Positions 58,378 through 64,000 of a stretch of DNA of 64,000 nucleotides are shown here, piece by piece. Both the position numbers and the translations under genes were made by a program. Source of the stretch: Rhizobiaceae bacterium (GTDB taxonomy: Bacteria; Pseudomonadota; Alphaproteobacteria; Rhizobiales; Rhizobiaceae); NCBI GenBank assembly GCA_905339215.1, contig CAJPFN010000009.1, positions 1 through 64,000 of the forward strand. The letters run 5' to 3'. Under the pieces are notes generated by a model. That model worked only from the letters and a program-made list of their open reading frames with translations, was not told the DNA's origin and searched no databases. Position 1 is the stretch's first letter; each line of letters opens with the position of its first letter.

Positions 58378-58968
58378 ATGAGCCCGTCGCGTATCGTTGC
58401 CGTCGTCCTCGTCTTCGTTTTCGCTGGACCACCCCTGGGCGCGCTGACGGTGAGCCTGGCGGGCAGCCTTTTGGCCTTCGTCTTCGGCGACGAGGCCGGC
58501 ATGGTGGACCTGGTCTTCTACTCCGGCCTCCTTGCAGTTCCTGTTTCGTGGTTGTTCGGCGGTCTGCAGGCGGCGTTCGCCGGCGCCGCATTCGCCGCCG
58601 ACGCGGCGATCTGCAGGCGCCCCTCGATTTCCGTCGGGATAGCGGCCGGCCTCGTCGGCGGCTTCATATACCTGGTTCGCGAAGACCAGGACTGTCCGAC
58701 ATACGGTGTCGTCCTGGTGGGTCATGTCGTCGCCGCCGCCACCTGCAGCGCGATCGGGAAATCGATGCTGCGAGATGTCGCCGCCGAGGTCAGCCGCATC
58801 AGCTGCGGATCGGGTGGGTCAATGATAGGGATCGGGAAAAAATGGTCGGAGCGGCGGGATTCGAACCCACGACCCCTTGACCCCCAGTTTAGTAGAATGG
58901 CTATCAGTCGCTTTCAATCTTTATCAGTCTGCCTCTGCGTGACTGGGAATAGTCAGACATATCAATGA
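58378..58968 (+). CDS. small membrane protein frame reading through the tRNA-Pro remnant
   Basis: Residues 1-150 look like a real small membrane protein with three or four hydrophobic helices (VVLVFVFAGPPLGALTVSL, LVFYSGLLAVPVSWLFGGL, GIAAGLVGGFIYLV). The function is not recognised. From residue 156 the frame reads the tRNA 3' half on the wrong strand, giving the tell-tale WSERRDSNPRPLDPQ, and then sequence of the integrated element to a stop at 58968. The true gene either lacks a stop before the tRNA or was altered by the integration. The last 41 residues should not be trusted as conserved protein. Confidence 0.5.
   Translation: MSPSRIVAVVLVFVFAGPPLGALTVSLAGSLLAFVFGDEAGMVDLVFYSGLLAVPVSWLFGGLQAAFAGAAFAADAAICRRPSISVGIAAGLVGGFIYLVREDQDCPTYGVVLVGHVVAAATCSAIGKSMLRDVAAEVSRISCGSGGSMIGIGKKWSERRDSNPRPLDPQFSRMAISRFQSLSVCLCVTGNSQTYQ
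58843..58888 (-). other. attachment site: duplicated 3' half of tRNA-Pro(GGG)
   Basis: The minus strand reads from the anticodon loop (anticodon GGG) through a complete T arm (58854-58870) to acceptor CGCTCCG, discriminator A and CCA (58843-58845). Bases beyond 58888 do not continue the anticodon stem, D arm or 5' acceptor, so this is not a working gene. This is the direct repeat expected when an element integrates into a tRNA 3' end. Confidence 0.9.
58902..58954. repeat. putative integrase arm-type sites
   Basis: TATCAGTC occurs at 58902-58909 and again at 58922-58929, exactly 20 bases (two helical turns) apart. CAGTC also occurs inverted within GTGACTG (58939-58945), and GACT...AGTC forms a dyad at 58941-58954. 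The repeats lie 14 bases inside the att core, where tyrosine recombinases place arm-binding sites. Confidence 0.5.
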
Positions 58969-59075
58969 ATTATGCCGTCGGTTGATATGCTCTGAAACCC
59001 AAGCCCACTTGACTTTTCCTTCGGTTGCGCCCATGTGCTGGCTATACAGGCCGCTATAAATTGAGGGCGCGGGCG

Positions 59076-60314
59076 ATGAAGATCACAGCTGAGACGGTTG
59101 CGAAGACCATCGCCGAACTCAAAGTGGAGCGGCCGAACAAGACCCGGTATTTTTTTGATGATGACCTGAAGGGGTTCGGTTTCTATGTGACTACGACTGG
59201 CCGCGGCACATGGTTTGCCGAGTTTCGCCCAATCGCGGGCGGCAGTAAAAAACGCCGCACTCTCGGCCCCGTCGGCGTGGTGAAGGCTGGCGAGGCGCGC
59301 GAGGCGGCAAGGCTCGCCATCGCCCATGCGGCGCTTGGCAAAGACCTTGCGCAATCGAAGGCCGACGAGCGGGCCAGCCCGACCGTCGCAGAGTTGGTCG
59401 AGGAATACATCGCCGGTAAGGCGATGAAGGAGTCGACGCGCGAATTCTATCGGATCACGCTCAAGACACACATCGTGCCAACGCTCGGTAACATGAGGGC
59501 CGTCGCCGTCGCATTCCCCGATGTGCAGCGGGCACACGACAAAATGAGCAAGAAGGCACGATACAGCGCCAACCGCGCGGTCGCGCTGCTGTCTGCAGCC
59601 TTTGTGTGGGGCGCCAAGCGCGGTCACGTGCCGATGGGGCACAATCCAGCATCTAAGATCGACCGAAACAAGGAGGAGGCGAGGCAACGCTACCTTACGA
59701 CGGAGGAGATGGCCGCGCTCGGCGATGCGCTGCGGGAGGCTGAGACGGTTGGTATTCCGCATAGGGAGTCCGATAGCAAGCACGCGCCGAAGGAGAAGGG
59801 CCGAACAATCTATGGGCCGCACGTAACGGCGGCCATTCGCCTGTTGATGCTGACCGGCTGCCGGTTGCGAGAGATCCTTCACCTGCGCTGGACAGAATAC
59901 GACCCCTCGCGCGGCCTACTGCAGCTCCCAGACTCTAAGACTGGAAAAAAGACCGTTGTCCTGTCCGCTGCTGCGCAGGCTGTATTGGAAGGCGTTCCGC
60001 GCGTCGGGGCCTATGTTATCGCTAGCCGCTCAGTCGCTACGGACGACGAGGCGCCGCGCGCGGATCTGAAGAAGCCATGGGCGGCGATATCGCGAAGGGC
60101 GGGTATTGAGGACGTTCACATTCACGACCTAAGGCACACCTTTGCCAGCGTAGGGGCGGGGGACGGTATGTCACTTCCGATTATCGGGAAACTGCTGGGC
60201 CACGCTGACGCTGCCACCACGGCCCGCTTCGCGCATATCGACGTCAACCCTGTGCGAGCGGCAGCGGACGCTATCGCAAGCAAGATCGCCGGCCACATCG
60301 GGAGTGGCAAATAG
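59076..60314 (+). CDS. int: tyrosine-type integrase with Phe at the nucleophile position
   Basis: A 412-aa site-specific recombinase: an N-terminal arm-binding DUF4102-like domain (FFDDDLKGFGFYVTTTGRGTWF), a SAM-like core-binding domain (about 105-205) and the catalytic domain. Active-site residues seen are Arg263 (GCRLREI), His350 and Arg353 (HDLRHTF), and His376 (LLGHADAATT). At 385, where the family has the nucleophilic Tyr (TTxRYAH), this protein has Phe (codon TTC, 60228-60230). It should integrate the element at tRNA-Pro, but as read it may be inactive. The start MKITAETV follows TTGAGGGCG. Confidence 0.9.
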   Translation: MKITAETVAKTIAELKVERPNKTRYFFDDDLKGFGFYVTTTGRGTWFAEFRPIAGGSKKRRTLGPVGVVKAGEAREAARLAIAHAALGKDLAQSKADERASPTVAELVEEYIAGKAMKESTREFYRITLKTHIVPTLGNMRAVAVAFPDVQRAHDKMSKKARYSANRAVALLSAAFVWGAKRGHVPMGHNPASKIDRNKEEARQRYLTTEEMAALGDALREAETVGIPHRESDSKHAPKEKGRTIYGPHVTAAIRLLMLTGCRLREILHLRWTEYDPSRGLLQLPDSKTGKKTVVLSAAAQAVLEGVPRVGAYVIASRSVATDDEAPRADLKKPWAAISRRAGIEDVHIHDLRHTFASVGAGDGMSLPIIGKLLGHADAATTARFAHIDVNPVRAAADAIASKIAGHIGSGK

Positions 60315-60331
60315 GCAACAGCCCTCTGCAT

Positions 60332-60353
60332 GTGTCAGGATTTTGTCTGACAC
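60332..60353. promoter_or_regulatory. inverted repeat after the integrase gene
   Basis: GTGTCAG (60332-60338) and CTGACAC (60347-60353) are perfect inverted copies separated by GATTTTGT. They lie 17 bases after the int stop and 114 before the AlpA-like gene. They may be an operator or a weak hairpin; there is no T tract right after. Confidence 0.5.
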
Positions 60354-60466
60354 GCCGTGATCTTTTTCGGTCGAAAACCCTATAAATGGATACCACCTGC
60401 AATGATACGCACAAAAAGCGCCTCATTAGCACGTACGTCAACATCTCTACGCGGAGGATTTTCACG

Positions 60467-60670
60467 ATGTCAATGGTCATGCGCACGCCCGAAGCGGCGC
60501 GTTATATCTCTAAATCGCCAAGCTGGCTCAACAAATCCCGCGCAGACCTAAGCGGCCCGCCCTTCATGCGCCTTGGGGCCACCATTGTGTATGCGGTAAG
60601 CGACCTCAACAATTGGATGGCCGACCGCAAGGTGGCGGCCAACGATAACCAGCATACGCGGGCCGCTTAG
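60467..60670 (+). CDS. AlpA-like helix-turn-helix protein (putative excisionase)
   Basis: A 67-aa protein with an HTH_17/AlpA-type winged helix: RTPEAARYISKSPSWLNKSRAD then the wing FMRLGATIVYAVSDLNNWMADRK. GGAGG (60453-60457) lies 9 bases before ATG 60467. Such proteins act as excisionase or as activator of the neighbouring integrase in satellites and islands. The 152 bases before it are more AT-rich than the chromosome and hold an inverted repeat at 60332-60353. Confidence 0.75.
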   Translation: MSMVMRTPEAARYISKSPSWLNKSRADLSGPPFMRLGATIVYAVSDLNNWMADRKVAANDNQHTRAA

Positions 60671-60742
60671 CGGCCCGCGGCGCCTCCAAGCAAGACCGGC
60701 AGCAAGCCGGCTAGCCATTCCAGACCAACCGGGAACATCAAA

Positions 60743-60985
60743 TTGAAAATCCTTTACCTGCGGCGTGAGCCGCCAGGCGCGTCGGCGCTCGCCATCGTTA
60801 ACGTTGAACTGCCGTGCGGCGTGAAGCTATTCGGTATCAAGGTCAAAGAGCGTTCGGGCCGATACTACGTCCACGCGCCGAACGCGGGCGGCGCTGGCGT
60901 TGTTACCTTCCCGCCCGCCGTCGTCGAGGAGGTCGCCGCGCTCACGCGTGCCGAATTGGAGCGTACGCCGCATGACAGCCGATAA
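60743..60985 (+). CDS. SpoVG-like small protein (80 aa)
   Basis: The sequence ALAIVNVELPCGVKLFGIKVKERSGRYYVHAPNA resembles the short SpoVG-like proteins found in phages and mobile elements of alphaproteobacteria; the match is from pattern. SpoVG domains bind nucleic acid. The start is TTG 60743, with only a weak ribosome-binding site (CGGGA), so the exact start is uncertain. Its stop lies 14 bases inside the ATPase gene, so the two are coupled. Confidence 0.55.
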   Translation: MKILYLRREPPGASALAIVNVELPCGVKLFGIKVKERSGRYYVHAPNAGGAGVVTFPPAVVEEVAALTRAELERTPHDSR

Positions 60986-62333
60986 CGGGTTGGGCCTGCG
61001 GATCGTGCGGGCCGCGGTCGCGAAGGCCGACCGCAGCATCGGAGCCGCCGCAGCATCAGAGCCCGCCACAAAACAGCGGACGGCACCTAGCACGCCCCGC
61101 GTCCCTGCCAACAACAACACGCCGGCCAAGCCGGCAGCATCGCTTATCGCCGTGCATCAATTCCAGCTTCGCGGGACGGCAAGCATCCCTCGCCGCGAGT
61201 TTCTTTACGCGCGCCACCACGTCCGAAAATTCATGGCCGCGCTGTTCGCCGCAGGCGGTTTGGGCAAGACGTCTCTCACAGTCAGTGAAACCCTAGCCAT
61301 GGTTACGGGCAAGCCGCTTCTCGGCCACAAGCCGGAGCGGCCCTTGCGCGTTTGGCTGATCGGGGCCGAGGATCCGCGGGAGGAACTGGAGCGAAAGATC
61401 GAGGCAACCGCGGCGCACTTTGGCGTCACTAACGCGGATATCGGTGGGCGGCTATTCCTTAGTTCCGGGCGCGAGTCCGACTTTACGGTCGCTATCGAGG
61501 CTCGGAAGGGCGTGGAGGTTCAGGCACCGATTGTCGAGGCGATCGTTCAGCATGCCAAAGCCAACACCATCGACGTCATAATCGTTGACCCGTTCGTCTC
61601 AACACATCAGGTCAACGAAAACGACAACGCAGCAATCCAGAAGGTCGCCGCGACATGGGTCTCGATTGCCGACGCGTTAGGCTGCTCGCTTGAACTCGCG
61701 CACCACGTCACGAAGGGCGGCGGCGAGGTTACGGAAGACTCGGGCCGCGGCGCAGGCGCCCTAAAGGACAAAGCACGGGCCGTCCGCGTCCTGAATCGCA
61801 TGACGGCGGAGGAGGCGAGCCGATGGAATATCGATCGCGAGGACCGCAACTCGTATTTCCGTTGCGACCTCGCGAAGGCGAACCTCGCGCCGTCGGGCCG
61901 CGGCTCGGAATGGTATAGGTTCGTAAGCGTTCCCATGGGCAACGGCGACGGGCTTACCAAGCCGCAGGACCACACAGGCGTTGTCGAGCGCTGGACGCCG
62001 CCCACCGCGGAAGACACAACCGCAATCAAGGCGGGACGCGAAGCGGAAGCGCGGGCGGCGTTGGTCGCGCACGTTCGTCCCGACCAGCTTGCCGGGATCA
62101 AGGTCCGTCTTCAGAACTCCGGTTACAAATTCGACCCTCAGGGCAAACCGTGGGCCGGCGAGCTGGTCGCCGAAATCCTGGGCCTCGACCTTGCGGCCGA
62201 AGGGCAGCGCGGCACCATTAAGGAAATGCTCCAGGCGTGGGTGGAGTTGGGCGAACTGAGCGTCAGCGAAGAGTACGACGAGACGTTGCGAAAACCCCGA
62301 AAATTCCTCCGTCCCGCCTTTTGCGCCACCTGA
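60972..62333 (+). CDS. RepA-type AAA (AAA_25) ATPase, putative replicative helicase
   Basis: A 453-aa RecA-fold ATPase. An Ala/Pro-rich N-terminal 60 residues is followed by a Walker A-like loop (AAGGLGKTS, about residues 93-101), LIGAEDPREELERK, and Walker B ending at Asp206 (VIIVDPFVS). LAHHVTKGG and GRGAGALKDKARAVRVL complete the hexameric helicase pattern seen in RSF1010 RepA and phage ATPases. ATG 60972 is inside the upstream gene. Iteron-like repeats begin inside its 3' end. It probably unwinds the element's origin; no primase is seen. Confidence 0.8.
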   Translation: MTADNGLGLRIVRAAVAKADRSIGAAAASEPATKQRTAPSTPRVPANNNTPAKPAASLIAVHQFQLRGTASIPRREFLYARHHVRKFMAALFAAGGLGKTSLTVSETLAMVTGKPLLGHKPERPLRVWLIGAEDPREELERKIEATAAHFGVTNADIGGRLFLSSGRESDFTVAIEARKGVEVQAPIVEAIVQHAKANTIDVIIVDPFVSTHQVNENDNAAIQKVAATWVSIADALGCSLELAHHVTKGGGEVTEDSGRGAGALKDKARAVRVLNRMTAEEASRWNIDREDRNSYFRCDLAKANLAPSGRGSEWYRFVSVPMGNGDGLTKPQDHTGVVERWTPPTAEDTTAIKAGREAEARAALVAHVRPDQLAGIKVRLQNSGYKFDPQGKPWAGELVAEILGLDLAAEGQRGTIKEMLQAWVELGELSVSEEYDETLRKPRKFLRPAFCAT

Positions 62334-62468
62334 TTTTGGGGTGGCGCAAAAGGGTGGCGCAAGTGGCGCAAAACACTGCGCCGCGCCACCCCAACCCCTT
62401 AATGGGTGGGGGGTGCGCGGTGTTGTGGTGGAAGAAAAATGAGGTGGCGCAATTCGTGAGGTGGCGCA
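62322..62468. repeat. GTGGCGCA iteron-like repeats with a large dyad: candidate origin
   Basis: Five direct copies of GTGGCGCA (62341, 62354, 62363, 62444, 62461) and one inverted copy (62322-62329) lie in 147 bases; an inverted near-copy is at 62382-62389. Between them an imperfect inverted repeat of about 18 bases per arm (62381-62398 with 62403-62420) surrounds TTAA. The region is non-coding except for its first 12 bases and directly follows the RepA-type gene, the usual setting of an iteron origin or its control site. Confidence 0.65.
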
Positions 62469-62531
62469 CCTGAAACCCGGCCCTTTGGGCTTCATGCAAC
62501 AGAGGAGAATATTAGAAAGAATGCATATACA

Positions 62532-62714
62532 ATGTTCGCAGTTGAACCTTATCGTGTCGAATTCGAGGACACCCGTACAGGCAAATGGAAACCCGCCCGC
62601 GTGGTCGGAGTCGCGATGAATGACGGCGAGCCGGCATACGTCATCGAAACGGCGGGAAACGTCGCCTGTCTGCTTGTCGTCGCCTACGTCAGGCATCCGG
62701 CGCCGAGCGCCTAA
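62532..62714 (+). CDS. small hypothetical protein (60 aa)
   Basis: Unrecognised. The sequence (AVEPYRVEFEDTRTGKWKPARVVG, then PAYVIETAGNVACLLVVAYVRH) reads as a short all-beta protein. It is the first gene after the iteron-like region. GAGGAGA (62502-62508) is rather far from ATG 62532, so the start may not be exact. It precedes two further small overlapping genes on the same strand, suggesting one operon. Confidence 0.55.
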   Translation: MFAVEPYRVEFEDTRTGKWKPARVVGVAMNDGEPAYVIETAGNVACLLVVAYVRHPAPSA

Positions 62715-62715
62715 C

Positions 62716-62853
62716 GTGCCGCGCCGCCGCTATACGACGGACAGCGGCGTCGAGATGCGGCGCCTCTCAATCGGCGACTTTTACAAGATCCGCCCGGACC
62801 TTCGTCCTGCTAATGACAACGCCACCGACGAGCCGCAAGGGAAAGAAGAATGA
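62716..62853 (+). CDS. small hypothetical protein (45 aa)
   Basis: Unrecognised, very short and basic (PRRRYTTDSGVEMRRLSIGDFYKIRPDL). The start GTG 62716 is 1 base after the previous stop, and its stop overlaps the ATG of the next gene (ATGA). This spacing is the main support that it is translated. Confidence 0.45.
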   Translation: MPRRRYTTDSGVEMRRLSIGDFYKIRPDLRPANDNATDEPQGKEE

Positions 62854-63743
62854 GCACTGACCGCCGCGCCACAGGCGCGCGCACGTTACCGTGGTCAGCA
62901 TTCGCGGCGCTGACGGGCCTGCCCGTGCCTGCCTCTGCGGTTGCCACAGAGCGGCGACCCGAGCCGCGGCGTCGCGCTGGCGCGCCAGCGTCGAGGAGCT
63001 TTCCCCGGTCGCTGCTTGACCCGTCCCGGCGCTGGAGCGGCTGGCCGGTGCGACCGACGGCGCGACAGGATGGTCCGACCATGGCCGAGCTATTGCGCCC
63101 GCTGTCAGCGAAATCCATGGCGCGTCGCCGGCGCGTCATGGCCGTCGATGAGGCGGCGATAACCGAGTGGAAGCTGCCGCCAGACGAGGGGCGGATGCCG
63201 CTGCTTGAGGAGCGACAGGCTGGCCGGATTGGCGACCGCGCTTGGGCCGGATTGGCTTGGTTCGCCGCGGCAACGGGGCGACCAACGGACGCGCTTCGCC
63301 AAGACAACGAATCCCTCGAACTCTCCACGGGCGGACGGCGTTCGGAGGACACCGGCATCACGCAATCCTTCCTCTGCCGCGACCCACTGGCCCTGTGGCC
63401 CGCCGAAGCCGCCGCCGACCATGCTCTGCGCATTGGACGCAGTGTGTCGCGGCTGGGGCAATTACGGCATGTTATCGAACGCGCCATTGCCGGCGCCGAG
63501 ATGCGCGAGCTTGCGCCGACCGGATCTTTCGCCAAAGCGAACATAGCCGCGGCGGGGCGGCTACGCTTACTCGCGGCGCTGGAGATCTGCGCGCTTCTGG
63601 CTGAGGAGGAGCACGGCGGGCCATTGGCCGCCGGAGCTATCACGACAGTGCTAGCCAACCTCGCTGAATCCGTCAGCAGAATTGCAGCAACGCGACGGAT
63701 GCGTGTCGCAAATGACAATATTCCCTTGCGGCGGGCTGCTTGA
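62850..63743 (+). CDS. hypothetical protein of the integrated element (297 aa)
   Basis: Unrecognised. The first 80 residues are Arg/Pro/Ala-rich and probably disordered. Then LRPLSAKSMARRRRVMAVDEAAI and a helical region follow, with a notable RQDNESLELSTGG segment. The C-terminal 90 residues (ANIAAAGRLRLLAALEICALLAEEE) are helical. No membrane segment or enzyme motif is visible. It is translated by overlap with the 45-aa frame. A DNA-binding or packaging-related role is conceivable but not supported. Confidence 0.6.
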   Translation: MSTDRRATGARTLPWSAFAALTGLPVPASAVATERRPEPRRRAGAPASRSFPRSLLDPSRRWSGWPVRPTARQDGPTMAELLRPLSAKSMARRRRVMAVDEAAITEWKLPPDEGRMPLLEERQAGRIGDRAWAGLAWFAAATGRPTDALRQDNESLELSTGGRRSEDTGITQSFLCRDPLALWPAEAAADHALRIGRSVSRLGQLRHVIERAIAGAEMRELAPTGSFAKANIAAAGRLRLLAALEICALLAEEEHGGPLAAGAITTVLANLAESVSRIAATRRMRVANDNIPLRRAA

Positions 63744-63791
63744 TTTCGTTGCGCTTTTCGCATTCGCGCGAGGGGATCAGCATGCTTGCGC

Positions 63792-63850
63792 TATAATTCA
63801 TGTATAGATTGGCTTCATGCCGCGAAGCTCGCCGTCAAGAGCGAGCTTTT
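63792..63850 (+). promoter_or_regulatory. TATAAT box and hairpin before the last gene
   Basis: TATAAT (63792-63797) is a perfect -10 hexamer, but no -35 consensus stands 16-18 bases before it. Downstream, AAGCTCG (63825-63831) pairs with CGAGCTT (63842-63848), followed by TT and then ATTT; this could be an attenuator or a terminator of the upstream operon. Confidence 0.35.
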
Positions 63851-63879
63851 ATTTGTCAAAACCTAATAGGAAAACCTTT

Positions 63880-64000
63880 ATGGCGACTGCTGCGCAATTC
63901 GCGGGCGTGCTTTCGCGCGCCCTAGGCCTTTCGGAGGGTCGCATCGGCTGGTGCGCCACTAGCCTTCGCACGGCAGGTTACTTGCGGAGTTCGCAAGGTG
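63880..64000 (+). CDS. hypothetical protein, cut by the window edge
   Basis: The first 40 codons of a frame starting MATAAQFAGVLSRALGLSEG and still open at the last base. AATAGGA (63864-63870) is a plausible ribosome-binding site. The N-terminal pattern (AAQFAGVLSRALGLSEGRIG...LRTAGYLRS) resembles the helix-turn-helix start of small proteins common in alphaproteobacterial prophages, but it is too short to name. Confidence 0.55.
   Translation, partial: MATAAQFAGVLSRALGLSEGRIGWCATSLRTAGYLRSSQG

Larger units (their letters stand above)
58843..64000. mobile_element. left part of an element integrated at tRNA-Pro(GGG)
   Basis: The left boundary is the duplicated tRNA-Pro 3' half (58843-58888). 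An integrase gene stands next to it, followed by AlpA-like and SpoVG-like genes, a RepA-type ATPase, iteron-like repeats and unrecognised genes. All genes seen run rightward. The right boundary, predicted at an intact tRNA-Pro, is beyond the window. No structural phage gene or conjugation gene is visible, so phage, satellite and integrative plasmid remain open. Confidence 0.85.

Noticed and set aside
58843-58920. Functional tRNA-Pro gene
   Set aside because: Only the anticodon-loop-to-CCA half is present; sequence beyond 58888 does not form the D arm or 5' acceptor.
62341-62468. CRISPR array
   Set aside because: Repeats are 8 bases with irregular spacing and mixed orientation, unlike CRISPR repeats of 24-40 bases with uniform spacers.

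Overview
The window looks like chromosomal DNA of an alphaproteobacterium of the order Hyphomicrobiales (Rhizobiales), most likely Phyllobacteriaceae (Mesorhizobium-like). The evidence is high G+C content and strong third-position GC bias, with long shadow frames opposite almost every gene. It also has the aapJQMP general amino-acid transporter beside a metC-type lyase, an LdtR/L,D-transpeptidase pair, a Mg-type hemB, the ribD-ribE-ribH-nusB cluster, a CBP3-DUF177-plsX-fabH-ihfA-merR block and a K+-independent proton pyrophosphatase. Species is an inference and cannot be fixed from these 64 kb.

Layout, left part (1-31.9 kb): a tRNA-Arg(TCT), a small hypothetical gene, metC, a PAP2 phosphatase, and aapJQMP with an intercistronic hairpin after the binding-protein gene. 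A DUF2459 protein follows, then a decayed fragment of an FAD monooxygenase next to an intact monooxygenase that shares its C-terminal sequence. Next come a zinc-finger protein, the polyphosphate pair ppk1-ppx, a secreted alpha/beta hydrolase, RNase D, two transporters/enzymes, aspS-pcp, a secreted hypothetical protein, and parC. A TetR-controlled RND efflux operon preceded by two palindromic operators, and an AI-2E-type permease, close this part.

Middle part (31.9-58.4 kb): cytochrome b561, an EamA permease, the N-end-rule transferase bpt, RDD and DUF423 membrane proteins and hemB all lie on the minus strand. On the plus strand are an enolase-superfamily protein collinear with mandelate racemase but with Arg in place of one catalytic Lys, an enoyl-CoA hydratase/HIBYL-CoA hydrolase-like protein, a DUF6163 protein, ldtR and its L,D-transpeptidase neighbour. 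Then come glyA-nrdR-ribD-ribE, a two-gene minus-strand insertion with its own operator-like repeat, ribH-nusB, an MFS permease, hppA, bamE, the CBP3-DUF177-plsX-fabH-ihfA-merR block and an SLC13 permease.

Right part (58.84-64 kb and beyond): an integrated mobile element. Its left end is a 46-bp duplicate of the 3' half of a tRNA-Pro(GGG). Putative integrase arm sites, a tyrosine recombinase whose nucleophilic Tyr position is Phe, an AlpA-like HTH protein, a SpoVG-like protein, a RepA-type AAA ATPase, a cluster of GTGGCGCA iteron-like repeats with a large dyad, and several unrecognised small genes follow. The right end, with the predicted intact tRNA-Pro, lies outside the window. This element is the least explained and most interesting region.
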